The translations under genes and the position numbers were made by a program. Under the pieces are notes generated by a model. It did not search any database. It was given only the letters and a program-made list of their open reading frames with translations, and was not told where the DNA came from. DNA of 64,000 bases from Chaetoderma sp. LZ-2023a (Eukaryota > Mollusca > Caudofoveata > Chaetodermatida > Chaetodermatidae): NCBI GenBank assembly GCA_034401795.1, contig CM067367.1:30053190-30117189 (forward strand), written 5' to 3'. Below are positions 33,711-45,935 of this stretch, one piece after another. The stretch's first letter is position 1. Each line of letters begins with the position of its first letter.

Positions 33711-34246
33711 CTAGGCATATATACTTTTTTGATGGGGTTTCCTCATTGCTTATATATTTCACAATTAATTTATGGAAACAACCACTAATTTGGGACTGCA
33801 TCGATCTTCACCAATGGGAAGAGGATGTCAGCAGCCATTTCAACAAGGTCAGTCTTGTGTATGTGTTGTCCATTGTTGATTGTCTTGTCACGTTACCCGT
33901 TATTTATATGATGATGGTTTTGTGTATTTATGTGGTTCATTGTTGAGAGTATACGAAAATGGAGTTTTTTCGTCTCTGTCCTGTAGTACATGGCACTTGT
34001 ACGTAGAGAGCGTATAGGACATTGAGGTCATTCGACTCTTTCCTCCCAGGAAGGAGGGGGGGGGGAGCGCATATGACATTCGGTCATCTCTCATACATCG
34101 GGGGTGTTATCCGATGGTTAGTCAAATCCTGACTGTTTTTCATACAGTTTCAGAAGTTTAAGTGCCTTAAACGCAGAAAAAGCGTATAGGGATGAGCTGG
34201 TCTTTTGACCTCGCCTCCCTCCCGCCGAATTCACTGTCGAATTCTG
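33711..34246 (+). other. DIRS 3' untranslated region
   Basis: Between the recombinase stop and the internal complementary region. The ORF at 33746-33946 has no known motif. A G run follows cccaggaagga (near 34050). Confidence 0.6.
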
Positions 34247-34345
34247 GCAATATCAAAAGTATTAGGGAGGTAAGTATACTCTTGATGTGAAATAAACGAA
34301 ATCAAGGATTTCTTTTTTCACGAGAGAGTTGATACTTACCTCCCT
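34247..34345. repeat. DIRS family 2 internal complementary region
   Basis: 34247-34291 is complementary to the left end of the element and 34292-34345 to the right end. The two meet at gatgtgaaa/taaacgaaat, the complement of the predicted circle joint. Confidence 0.9.
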
Positions 34346-34407
34346 AGATACGGACCCGGCCTCTCCACCCCACAGAGGCTCGGTCTTCAGGCTCTTTATA
34401 GTTGCAT

Positions 34408-34630
34408 GTGTATCAGCCAATAAATTAGTCAGAGGAAGTGCTAGTCTGCGCATGCGCGGTGGTGGGGCTGGCATCCGCCAGACTACGCTCTGACTCCCTG
34501 CCCAGTAGGGGCACCTAACTGTTTTAATCTGAGTGTTTATTGAGTGAAAGCCAATATTTAGCAATATCAAAAGTATTAGGGAGGTAAGTATCAACTCTCT
34601 CGTGAAAAAAGAAATCCTTGATTTCGTTTA
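34408..34630. repeat. DIRS family 2 right inverted terminal repeat
   Basis: Reverse complement of the left repeat, plus a 40-base end-specific extension (caactctctcgtgaaaaaag... to cgttta). Confidence 0.92.
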
Positions 34631-37600
34631 ATCCCTGAGACGAAGTACATTTTTATTTGCGACTTGCAAGTAGTATAGGTCTGCCTGTGGGCTGTCTGTT
34701 TTCTCTGTTGCTCTATCAATCTTTTGGATGTCTAACGACGATAGCTACGTCACAACTATATAATACGTCACAACAATATACTTGTCGTTCAGGAGAATAT
34801 GGGCAAAGATAGAGGTTATTTTTCACAACTGCAGAGGCCCTTTGATGAGAGAATCAGGATTTCAAATCTTTTCTGGGAATGGCCTCCAAATCTTCTACTT
34901 CTCCGAGGAGCAAACCCTCATCAGCACCATACTCAAATGAATATCGATAGCTCCTATCATTGTCCTATTGAATCGCTCACAAGGACACTATTCACGGTCT
35001 TCCGAGCCCACCCCAGTTTTACAACCCAAAATTGTTTTTATACCAACATTTTCGTGAAACTGGATATGTGGCTGGTGAGTCCTTCCACCACATCCGGGTG
35101 TCAGGAGCCGGCTGTAGGCTTTGCTCCCTCCATGAATTTGCGTAATTTTGATGATCTCAGAATGTCTCATACATTTCGGGAGGTAACTATATAGAGTGTA
35201 TCCGTTGAAATCTTACTTAATAATGTATAAGTGTTAGCATGAGAACGAAACATACCAGGCGGTGAACGCCACTCATGTTAGAATTTTTTGAAAATTAGAT
35301 AATCACAGAGTATGCTTGATGCATGTCTTGAGGTAACTGTGTGGAGTCTATGTTACAATCTCTAGTGGATATGTACATAGGTACTGAGTGGTGAACGGAC
35401 AGACCAAGCGGGGCTGGGTACCCAGCTGCAAACCTCTAAAGGAAAATGCCCTCAGAGTGTATCTCCTGAATCTGTAAACCCAACGAGGAAATTTCCTATC
35501 CCGTCTCCCTATATACTTCTGGTCATGAGTCTCTGCCAATATATCCGAATCATTGGTCCTGTCCAAGTCTAGTTATTGGGCTGTATCATTCTCTTCACTA
35601 CCGGAGATTGGTCACAGACAGACGCATAGGAGGAGCTTTTGGCCGGCATTCACCAAGCCTAAGAGGAGCTGCTTACAATTTCCGGTCTTGAGGGCTGTAG
35701 TAATCAAGTAATATATGAATAGGCTGGAATGAAAAACTGGAATAAGTTAAGAAACTATAAATTAAAATCAATTCGTCTGAGTGAATAGTAATTATCCTCA
35801 GAAAGTAATCGGTAGGAGGCTTCATCAGTCAGAAGATTCACGATCATCCACAGACAAGATTCACGGGAGCCATTAAACTGAAGGCAGGCCAGAATAAATT
35901 GTCAGGTTTGTCACAATCACTCTACCATAAGAACACTCACGAGTGCGAACTCACCGCCCCATCCACGATCCAGTTTATCCGGAGACTGAACTTCAGTATA
36001 TGAACCATTCAGTCTTCTTTACCTGAGCCCCATAATAACATAGCTGAGTACTTCGCACTAATTTGCGTTGCTGTCTGTGGCAGCTAGCTGGATGTCCCGA
36101 TAGTTCCTCCAGAACCTATCCACTCAAATCTCAGAAGGCTCTGTTCAATGCATGTTTCCCATCTTCATCGGTGAAGGGAGCAACAAACTCGAAGCATAAG
36201 ATGAGCTGAGCTTGCGTTTTGTCACACTTTACTCAAGATAGACACACTTGTCATCAATTTTACACCCTTGGTCCAAAGAGTTGCCTCGGGACAAATTATA
36301 GGCTCACGCCGATCCTGAAACCAGCTCTCAAAACTCAACAACAACGAGTGTTGTCCCTATGGAGGGAAGGACTGAATTGAAATGAATGTGTATTTATTTG
36401 ACTTAGTGACATTTATTATAAACATTATAAACACATGGAGTACACTAAAGGCAGGACCCATGTGCATTGAACCCTCTTGCATAAAACACACATGCACCTA
36501 TCGAATATAAGGTTGTACCGATGTAAATGGGTAGTCTAGGACCGGGGAATAAAATGCCATCAGTCGGGGACCAAAGGAAATAGAGAGTTAAGTAGTGCCC
36601 AGTTAACATACCTGAAGAGCGGTTATGTCGTTCAATCGAGACAGGGACGTAAGGAATAATAGGGATGTCAGGTTATTGATTAATAGAATTTCAAATGGCA
36701 TCTGGAAGGTGAGGCAGCCTTTATATACCTGGATTGTTCAACTTGTCAAAAACCAAGCAGACTATACTTAGTGACAAGTGAACTCTGGGCAGGTCTTGTT
36801 TTGTGGGGGCTCAAAATTCTATCAAATTAGCTTAATCCATTCGGTCCTGATATCTGTGAAATGGCTGTAGAAGTGCCAGACAGTCTTATCAATTGTTCTT
36901 GCATTCAAGAATAGATTGTCTTGCCTCCTTCAGAAATATCATTATTGGCTTAGGCACCGAAGGATTTATACATTGCGGAAGTTCTTGTAGAGTTGGAGGG
37001 AGTTTTCGGGCATTTTGTTTTAGGTTATATGCACAAGCTACACCACTACAGGCATTTATATTTGAAATTGCTCTCCTGATTACCCAGTATATTTATATAC
37101 ATGGACGCTTCAACTAAGCGGAATGTAGAACCAGCCCAGTCCCCTTGGACCAGCCACTATCTCATTGTTTCGGACGAAATCAAGCCGATCTTCATTTTTG
37201 GTAATTTGTTCACTCAATCTGTAAGGCCAATGGAATATCTGAATATGTATTCCCTACCATTGGCTGAGAAAGCAGATCAGGAATGAGCATATAGTAAGAT
37301 TTGCAGTAATAAAAGCTATTTCCCTCTAGCACACTGTTATGATGAATGAACATCTGAGATGCACAATTTATACGGGCCTATGCCTCTTTGGTTTTAATCA
37401 GTGTATGGTTCTTTTTTTTTCTTCTCTGACTGTGCATTAAAGTGCTTTTCCTACATGAGTCTGGGAGAAATCTGACGCTGGTTGCTGAAAATTGGATCTT
37501 TGCAGAATTCAATCGTACCCCAGTCATGTTTATCTCGAGCTCCTTGATTGTAGCTTGACTTACTATGCCGTTTGCACCAGCTATTTGGACCTTTTGCTTG

Positions 37601-38115
37601 ATTAGATGTTCCGGTATTCAAAACCAATCGTTCCAGCTAAGAGATATGTGTTTCTTATAATTACTTGTGAGTGTAACCTACACAGACCATCTGCAAAGCT
37701 TCCTGTGATGAGCAGGACCCATCTCTATTTCTTAAGTCTAATTTCTCAAACTTCCTATGTGAAAACCTTATGATGCTATCTAATAAGAGTTCCCCATGGT
37801 TCTTGGTTCTCTGTAAAATTCTGATTCTTTCTCTCAAAAACCAGACTCTTGTTCTATTTCACACTTCTCGCTAAGTTTCTGAAGCATCTGCCTGTAGTAA
37901 GCTCCCTCTCCAAGTCCACCTTTACTTCCACCTACCTGTCAGTCTGATCAGACAATAAAACTGGCTACCTGTCGCCTGGTAACTCAACAACTCATTGATA
38001 GTCTACTTGATCCGGTCCAAGACATTTCCTTTTTCTGAGGAGTCCAAGACTTCAGACTCGTCTTCCAAACTGACCTCAGGCGACCATGAACAGTTTTTCT
38101 TAGCCGGGAGAGTGA
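34631..38115. repeat. Non-element flank, first copy of a 3.5-kb segment repeated at 40957-44436
   Basis: Apart from scattered single-base changes and short indels this segment is the same as 40957-44436. I find no recognisable gene; the small ORFs at 34799-35194, 36893-37117 and 37101-37286 match nothing I know. At least one of them is altered by indels between the copies (34799 against 41125), which argues against coding. The whole duplicated block is 32321-38115. Confidence 0.85.
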
Positions 38116-38131
38116 ACACACGTGTCATGCG

Positions 38132-38631
38132 NNNNNNNNNNNNNNNNNNNNNNNNNNNNNNNNNNNNNNNNNNNNNNNNNNNNNNNNNNNNNNNNNNNNN
38201 NNNNNNNNNNNNNNNNNNNNNNNNNNNNNNNNNNNNNNNNNNNNNNNNNNNNNNNNNNNNNNNNNNNNNNNNNNNNNNNNNNNNNNNNNNNNNNNNNNNN
38301 NNNNNNNNNNNNNNNNNNNNNNNNNNNNNNNNNNNNNNNNNNNNNNNNNNNNNNNNNNNNNNNNNNNNNNNNNNNNNNNNNNNNNNNNNNNNNNNNNNNN
38401 NNNNNNNNNNNNNNNNNNNNNNNNNNNNNNNNNNNNNNNNNNNNNNNNNNNNNNNNNNNNNNNNNNNNNNNNNNNNNNNNNNNNNNNNNNNNNNNNNNNN
38501 NNNNNNNNNNNNNNNNNNNNNNNNNNNNNNNNNNNNNNNNNNNNNNNNNNNNNNNNNNNNNNNNNNNNNNNNNNNNNNNNNNNNNNNNNNNNNNNNNNNN
38601 NNNNNNNNNNNNNNNNNNNNNNNNNNNNNNN
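38132..38631. other. Assembly gap, exactly 500 N
   Basis: A round-number gap whose size is presumably arbitrary. ORFs drawn across it are meaningless. Confidence 0.99.
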
Positions 38632-38648
38632 CACGACACGACGATGTT

Positions 38649-39198
38649 TGGCGGATCGTCTGTTCGACCATTGGGGGAAACCCAACATCGATTTGTTCGC
38701 AACGAAGAAGAATGCGAAGATGACGACGTACGTCTCTCCGATTCCGGATCCAAGCGCTTTCGCAACAGATGCGTTAGCTATCAGCTGGGGGAGAATGTAT
38801 GCATACGCATTCCCTCCAGCAATCCTGATTCCAAAAATTCTTCAGAAAATCAGACAAGAGGAATGCCAAGTGCTTCTGATCGCCCCGATTGGCCAAGCCG
38901 ATCATGGTATACGGATCTGCTGGACCTTCTGGTCTGCAATCCGGTTCCTCTGCCTCTGATGGACGATATTATATTCCAGGGCAAGGCCCTTCACAACAAT
39001 CCGTCAATGTTCAGATTGACTGCGTGGATGTTGTCAAGGAATCTAGAATTAAGGAGGGCTTTTCTGAGCAAGCAGCCATGTTTATGGCCAAAGCCAGGAG
39101 GGGGTCAACCTCCAGAGCATATAATTATAAAATCAACAGATTTGCAGAATGGTGCTCAAAAAGATGTATTGATCCAATGGATGCATCTATTCAGATAG
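38649..39198 (+). pseudogene. DIRS ORF2 end, methylase-like domain, frameshifted
   Basis: Reads CVADRLF-like sequence, then DLFATKKN, YVSPIPDP and YAFPPA to LLIAP, as in the first copy. One G is missing in ccccgattgg (38884-38892; the first copy has ccccggattgg), which breaks the frame. The rest of the domain is in the next frame to 39198. Confidence 0.8.
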
Positions 39199-40037
39199 TA
39201 GCTGATTTCCTCTGTCACCTTTATGATGCCTATAGCCTCAAGCCTAACTCTATTGCTGGTTATAAGTCAGCTTTAATGTCTGTTATTCCTTGCTTGGCTA
39301 AGAGGGGAAGTGATGAAGTGAATACATTAAATGTATTAATTAAAGGCATGGGCAATCTAAGACCAAGGAATCCACCGGTGATTCCGTCTTGGAGTTTATC
39401 GCTAGTGCTTCAAGTACTAGGTGATAAGCCGTTTGAACCACTTAGTTCCATTTCTATGAAACTATTAACACTGAAGACTGTGTTTTTAATTGCTGCGGCC
39501 TCGGCTAGGCGTAGGAGTGAGATTCATGCCTTATCAGCCGAGGATGACCGTTTTGTGGTTTCAGGGGAAGGCCTTAAGCTGCTACCTAGGATTAATTTCT
39601 TGGCTAAAAATCAGTCGTTGAAATATCCAGGTCAACCTATTATTTTGCCTGCTTTAACTAGATATGATCCTAATTCTAAAGCATGGTGTCCTGTCCGGGC
39701 GCTTCGCCGGTACAAACAACGTACGGCGGAGTGGCGCACCGATCAGTCAGCGTTATGGTTGTCATATATTGAACCCCATGGCAGGGCTTCTAAGGACACC
39801 ATTTCCAGGTGGATTGTAGAATGCATTCAGTTTTGCCATAAATCCGCCACCGGGAAGCAGGTTGACGTGGCCAAGGCTCACAGTGTCCGCGGCGTAGTGA
39901 CATCCACTGCCCTATTTAATGGGGTCCCTGTGGATGATATTATGTCGGTGGCTCAGTGGCACTGTGAGTCAGGTTTTACAGACCATTATCTCCGTGACAC
40001 CTCTAATCCTCTCGCCTTGTCGATTTTGAAAAAATAA
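38904..40037 (+). CDS. DIRS tyrosine recombinase, second copy, intact
   Basis: 377 residues, same length as the first copy and with the normal FVVSGEGLK stretch. It keeps ARRRSEIHALS, HSVRG and DHYLR, so all catalytic residues are in place. The ATG at 38904 corresponds to 32577. This is the better reference sequence for the enzyme. Confidence 0.92.
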   Translation: MVYGSAGPSGLQSGSSASDGRYYIPGQGPSQQSVNVQIDCVDVVKESRIKEGFSEQAAMFMAKARRGSTSRAYNYKINRFAEWCSKRCIDPMDASIQIVADFLCHLYDAYSLKPNSIAGYKSALMSVIPCLAKRGSDEVNTLNVLIKGMGNLRPRNPPVIPSWSLSLVLQVLGDKPFEPLSSISMKLLTLKTVFLIAAASARRRSEIHALSAEDDRFVVSGEGLKLLPRINFLAKNQSLKYPGQPIILPALTRYDPNSKAWCPVRALRRYKQRTAEWRTDQSALWLSYIEPHGRASKDTISRWIVECIQFCHKSATGKQVDVAKAHSVRGVVTSTALFNGVPVDDIMSVAQWHCESGFTDHYLRDTSNPLALSILKK

Positions 40038-40572
40038 CTAGGCATATATACTTTTTTGATGGGGTTTCCTCATTGCTTATATATTTCACAATTAATTTAT
40101 GGAAACAACCACTAATTTGGGACTGCATCGATCTTCACCAATGGGAAGAGGATGTCAGCAGCCATTTCAACAAGGTCAGTCTTGTGTATGTGTTGTCCAT
40201 TGTTGATTGTCTTGTCACGTTACCCGTTATTTATATGATGATGGTTTTGTGTATTTATGTGGTTCATTGTTGAGAGTATACGAAAATGGAGTTTTTTCGT
40301 CTCTGTCCTGTAGTACATGGCACTTGTACGTAGAGAGCGTATAGGACATTGAGGTCATTCGACTCTTCCTCCCAGGAAGGAGGGGGGGGGGGAGCGCATA
40401 TGACATTCGGTCATCTCTCATACATCGGGGGTGTTATCCGATGGTTAGTCAAATCCTGACTGTTTTTCATACAGTTTCAGAAGTTTAAGTGCCTTAAACG
40501 CAGAAAAGCGTATAGGGATGAGCTGGTCTTTTGACCTCGCCTCCCTCCCGCCGAATTCACTGTCGAATTCTG

Positions 40573-40671
40573 GCAATATCAAAAGTATTAGGGAGGTAAG
40601 TATACTCTTGATGTGAAATAAACGAAATCAAGGATTTCTTTTTTCACGAGAGAGTTGATACTTACCTCCCT
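40573..40671. repeat. DIRS internal complementary region, second copy
   Basis: Same as 34247-34345. Confidence 0.9.
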
Positions 40672-40733
40672 AGATACGGACCCGGCCTCTCCACCCCACA
40701 GAGGCTCGGTCTTCAGGCTCTTTATAGTTGCAT

Positions 40734-40956
40734 GTGTATCAGCCAATAAATTAGTCAGAGGAAGTGCTAGTCTGCGCATGCGCGGTGGTGGGGCTGGCAT
40801 CCGCCAGACTACGCTCTGACTCCCTGCCCAGTAGGGGCACCTAACTGTTTTAATCTGAGTGTTTATTGAGTGAAAGCCAATATTTAGCAATATCAAAAGT
40901 ATTAGGGAGGTAAGTATCAACTCTCTCGTGAAAAAAGAAATCCTTGATTTCGTTTA
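40734..40956. repeat. DIRS right inverted terminal repeat, second copy
   Basis: Same as 34408-34630, ending tttcgttta at 40956. Confidence 0.92.
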
Positions 40957-43900
40957 ATCCCTGAGACGAAGTACATTTTTATTTGCGACTTGCAAGTAGT
41001 ATAGGTCTGCCTGTGGGCTGTCTGTTTTCTCTGTTGCTCTATCAATCTTTTGGATGTCTAACGACGATACCTACGTCTCAACTATATAATACGTCACAAC
41101 AATATACTTGTCGTTCAGGAGAATATGGGCAAAGATAGAGGTTATTTTCACAACTGCAGAGGCCCTTTGATGAGAGAATCAAGATTTCAAATCTTTTCTG
41201 GGAATGGCCTCCAAATCTTCTACTTCTCCGAGGAGCAAACCCTCATCCAGCACCATACTCAAATGAATATCGATAGCTCCTATCATTGTCCTATTGAATC
41301 GCTCACAAGGACACTATTCACGGTCTTCCGAGCCCACCCCAGTTTTACAACCCAAAATTGTTTTTATACCAACATTTTCGTGAAACTGGATATGTGGCTG
41401 GTGAGTCCTTCCACCACATCCGGGTGTCAGGAGCCGGCTGTAGGCTTTGCTCCCTCCATGAATTTGCGTAATTTTGATGATCTCACAATGTCTCATACAT
41501 TTCGGGAGGTAACTATATAGAGTGTATCCGTTGAAATCTTACTTAATAATGTATAAGTGTTGGCATGAGAACGAACATACCAGGCGGTGAACGCCACTCA
41601 TGTTAGAATTTTTTGAAAATTAGATAATCACAGAGTATGCTTGATGCATGTCTTGAGGTAACTGTGTGGAGTCTATGTTACAATCTCTAGTGGATATGTA
41701 CATAGGTACTGAGTGGTGAACGGACAGACCAAGCGGGGCTGGGTACCCAGCTGCAAACCTCTAAAGGAAAATGCCCTCAGAGTGTATCTCCTGAATCTGT
41801 AAACCCAACGAGGAAATTTCCTATCCCGTCTCCCTATATACTTCTGGTCATGAGTCTCTGCCAATATATCCGAATCATTGGTCCTGTCCAAGTCTAGTTA
41901 TTGGGCTGTATCATTCTCTTCACTACCGGAGATTGGTCACAGACAGACGCATAGGAGGAGCTTTTGGCCGGCATTCACCAATCCTAAGAGGAGCTGCTTA
42001 CAATTTCCGGTCTTGAGGGCTGTTAGTAATCAAGTAATATATGAATAGGCTGGAATGAAAAACTGGAATAAGTTAAGAAACTATAAATTAAAATCAATTC
42101 GTCTGAGTGAATAGTAATTATCCTCAGAAAGTAATCGGTAGGAGGCTTCATCAGTCAGAAGATTCACGATCATCCACAGACAAGATTCACGGGAGCCATT
42201 AAACTGAAGGCAGGCCAGAATAAATTGTCAGTTTGTCACAATCACTCTACCATAAGAACCCTCACGAGTGCGAACTCACCGCCCATCCACGATCCAGTTT
42301 ATCCGGAGACTGAACTTCAGTATATGAACCATTCAGTCTTCTTTACCTGAGCCCCATAATAACATAGCTCAGTACTTCGCACTAATTTGCGTTGCTGTCT
42401 GTGGCAGCTAGCTGGATGTCCCGATAGTTCCTCCAGAACCTATCCACTCAAATCTCAGAAGGCTCTGTTCAATGCATGTTTCCCATCTTCATCGGTGAAT
42501 GGAGCAACAAACTCGAAGCATAAGATGAGCTGAGCTTGCGTTTTGTCACACTTTACTCAAGATAGAAACACTTGTCATCAATTTCACACCCTTGGTCCAA
42601 AGAGTTGCCTCGGGACAAATTATAGGCTCACGCCGATCCTGAAACCAGCTCTCAAAACTCAACAACAACGAGTGTTGTCCCTATGGAGAGAAGGACTGAA
42701 TTGAAATGAATGTGTATTTATTTGACTTAGTGACATTTATTATAAACATTATAAACACATGGAGTACACTAAAGGCAGGACCCATGTGCATTGAACCCTC
42801 TTGCATAAACACACATGCACCTATCGAATATAAGGTTGTACCGATGTAAATGGGTAGTCTAGGACCGGGTAATAAAATACCATCAGTCGGGGACCAAAGG
42901 AAATAGAGAGTTAAGTAGTGTCCAGTTAACATACCTGAAGAGCGGTTATGTCGTTCAATCTAGACAGGGACGTAATGAATAGTAGGGATGTCAGGTTATT
43001 GATTAATAGAATTTCAAATTGCATCTGGAGGGTGAGGCAGCTTTTATATACCTGGATTGTTCAACTTGTCAAAAACCAAGCAGACTATACTTAGTGACAA
43101 GTGACCTCTGGGCAGGTCTTGTTTTGTGGGGGCTCAAAAGTCTATCAAATTAGCCTAATCCATTCGGTCCTGATATCTGTGAAATGGCTGTAGAAGTGCC
43201 AGACAGTCTTATCAATTGTTCTGGCATTCAATAATAGATTGTCTTGCCTCCTTCAGAAATATCATTATTGGCTTAGGCACCGAAGGATTTATACATTGCG
43301 GAAGTTCTTGTAGAGTTTTCGGGAGTTTTCGGGCATTTTGTTTTAGGTTATATGCACAAGCTACACCACTACATGCATTTATATTTGAAATTGCTCTCCT
43401 GATTACCCAGTATATTTATATACATGGACGCTTCAACTAAGCGGAATGTAGAACCAGCCCAGTCCCCTTGGATCAGCCACTATCTCATTGTTTCGGACGA
43501 AATCAAGCCGATCTTCATTTTTGGTAATTTGTTCACTCAATCTGTAAGGCCAATGGAATATCTGAATATGTATTCCCTACCATTGGCTGAGAAAGCAGAT
43601 CAGGAATGAGCATATAGTAAGATTTGCAGTAATAAAAGCTATTTCCCTCTAGCACACTGTTATGATGAATGAACATCTGAGATGCACAATTTATACGGGC
43701 CTATGCCTCTTTGGTTTTAATCAGTGTATGGTTCTTTTTTTTTCTTCTGTGACTGTGCATTAAAGTGCTTTTCCTACATGAGTCTGGGAGAAATCTGACG
43801 CTGGTTGCTGAAAATTGGATCTTTGCAGAATTCAATCGTACCCCAGTCATGTTTATCTCGAGCTCCTTGATTGTAGCTTGACTTACTAAGCCGTTTGCAC

Positions 43901-44436
43901 CAGCTATTTGGACCTTTTGCTTGATTAGATGTTCCGGTATTCAAACCAATCGTTCCAGCTAAGAGATATGTGTTTCTTATAATTACTTGTGAGTGTAACC
44001 TACACAGACCATCTGCAAAGCTTCCTGTGATGAGCAGGACCCATCTCTATTTCCTAAGTCTAATTTCTCAAACTTCCTATGTGAAAACCTTATGATGCTA
44101 TCTAATAAGAGTTCTCCATGGTTCTTGCTTCTCTGTAAAATTCTGATTCTTTCTCTCAAGAACCAGGCTCTTGTTCTATTTCTCACTTCTCGCTAAGTTT
44201 CTGAAGCATCTGCCTGTAGTAAGCACGCTCTCCAAGTCCACCTTTACTTCCACCTACCTGTCAGTCTGATCAGACAATAAAACTGGCTACCTGTCGCCTG
44301 GTAACTCAACAACTCATTGATAGTCTACTTGATCCGGTCCAAGACATTTCCTTTTTCTGAGGAGTCCAAGACTTCAGACTCGTCTTCCAAACTGACCTCA
44401 GGCGACCATGAACAGTTTTCCTTAGCCGGGAGAGTG
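40957..44436. repeat. Non-element flank, second copy of the 3.5-kb segment
   Basis: Same as 34631-38115 up to agccgggagagtga. Beyond that the first copy breaks off near the gap and this copy continues into unique sequence. No gene recognised. Confidence 0.85.
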
Positions 44437-45130
44437 AGACTTCGATCGAGTACATAGTTAGAATCATGTCCAGAGTAGATGGGATGGTTCAATTTCGTAT
44501 TCCCTATACTCCTTTTCGTAGTGCAGTTGCAGAATCACAAATCTTCGCAGGAGCTGCTTTAGACGGTCTATTCCATATGAGGTTATTTGAAGGAACACCC
44601 ATGGCAGCGGCTATATAGGCAGGGATCAAGAAACTCCACTTCCTATACATTTATTCTGGCAGAATGCACTCTGTGTCCGCCTATTAAGGTTAGAATGCTT
44701 GCGTGTTATAGAACAATTGACCAACATTAGTGTGGATCTGACATTTCCCAGGTGACGTCAAGCTACAGATAACTGGATGGACGTCACCTGCCCTGGAGTC
44801 TACACTAGGGTAGAAATATCCTGAGTGGCAGATGAAGTTCTCCTGAAAACCCGTTCCCGAATATTACAGGCTGGAGCTTGTATACTGGAGGCTCTGCCAT
44901 TCTGAGATGCGACTTTGCAGGATGGATACAAAGATAACCTTCCCGTGATAACCCAGGTTACTAGGTCGGTACTTGGTCAATACCTGGATGCATTGGCCCA
45001 GTACTGGCCCAGCAACCTGCGTTATCATGGTCTTTTCGTCACATGTCCCTGCTTCTCGGACGCTTCATTGACTGATAGAGACTAACTCTTAAGACTAAAT
45101 CTTTGCTTCGCTAAGATAACCTCAATGGGC
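44437..45130. other. Unique sequence after the duplicated block
   Basis: About 700 bases. I see no gene or repeat that I recognise. Confidence 0.4.
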
Positions 45131-45317
45131 CTTTCCATTTATTGCTATGCCCCGCCCATCTCTAGCTAAACTCCACCCACACATCGCTCATGTTGGGATC
45201 GATCGATCTCTGAAATCCCAGACGATCAATTTCCAGAGAACTATACAGGTAAGCTATTGAATATTTGGGAACTAATTTGACTGGGCGATGATAGATGGGT
45301 ACTCTGGAAAGTTGAAT
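45131..45317 (+). repeat. MITE family A, internally deleted
   Basis: Has the 5' part (tgctatgccccgcccatctc, gggatcgatcgatctctga, gaatatttgggaactaattt), then jumps to the 3' end (gatgggtactctggaaagtt). The hairpin arm and CRE part are missing. Confidence 0.75.
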
Positions 45318-45547
45318 TATGTACAGCGACAGAGTCTTACGCCAAAATGTTTGCTAGAGAAATGTCTGTCATCGTCACTATTTCAAACATGTCATTGACA
45401 TATAATGACATCTCGGGAGGTAACTCCAATATTTTAAGAGCAGCTAATCTATCATTTTGAGAATTTTCTTCAAGTTTCCTTAGACGATGCTTTTAAAAAT
45501 CTCCTATATTATAACTTCAATGGAAGGGCCTTAATACAAGACATTAG

Positions 45548-45935
45548 TTTCTAGCTATGCCCCGGCCAATTCTAGATAATCTCCGCCAACTTTTTACGTA
45601 CGTTGGTAATCGATTTAAACTTTGAAACCCGAAGTCCCAAAATCTAAACTTCAAGGTAGGCCTAACTATGCAGGCAAGTTGTTGAATATTTTGAGACTAA
45701 TTTGACTGAGGGCTGTTGCTGCCCATGAGAAAAACAGCTCCCAGTTAAATTACTTTCAAAATATTCAACAGAATATTTATTAAAGTTTTAATTCATCAAA
45801 CACATACAATTCGTAAATCTCTGTTGACGGACCATTCGAGTTTCGTAACGGAGTTACGTTATTCTGATTTTGACGTCAGCTGACAAATGACGTAATTGGT
45901 TATGTCGCCAGATACTTGAAGGACAGATCGGATTC
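45548..45935 (+). repeat. MITE family A copy, diverged
   Basis: tctagctatgccccggccaa at the start; hairpin gttgaatattttgagactaa / cagttaaattactttcaaaa at 45681-45771; then the acatacaattcgta and gacgtcagctgac region. Confidence 0.7.

Larger units (their letters stand above)
27631..34630 (+). mobile_element. Complete 7.0-kb DIRS-like retrotransposon (family 2)
   Basis: Both ends can be placed to the base because the internal complementary region (34247-34345) copies them. It reads as the complement of the right end (ending tttcgttta at 34630) joined to the left end (starting tttcacatca at 27631). The distance is exactly 7000 bases. Order: left terminal repeat, leader and intron-like region, Gag-like ORF1, RT/RNase H/methylase-like ORF, overlapping tyrosine recombinase, 3' UTR, internal complementary region, right inverted terminal repeat. 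No target duplication is visible, as expected for recombinase-mediated insertion. Coding damage is slight, so the copy is young. Confidence 0.93.
38649..40956 (+). mobile_element. 3' part of a second copy of DIRS family 2
   Basis: Matches 32321-34630 with few differences. It contains the methylase-like end of ORF2, the recombinase, the internal complementary region and the right terminal repeat. The 5' part is missing at the N gap. Flanking sequence on the 3' side is also the same as for the first copy, so this is a duplicated or allelic copy of one insertion, not an independent insertion. Confidence 0.93.

Noticed and set aside
34799..35194. Possible gene in the duplicated flank
   Set aside because: Its N-terminal protein sequence changes between the two copies through indels, and no motif is recognisable.
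36893..37286. Two small overlapping ORFs conserved in both copies of the flank
   Set aside because: Conservation simply follows from near-identity of the duplicate; no start context, motif or splice signals support them.
37995..39198. Long ORFs on both strands across the N gap
   Set aside because: They consist mostly of unknown residues from 500 N; only the parts after 38649 are real and belong to the DIRS copy.
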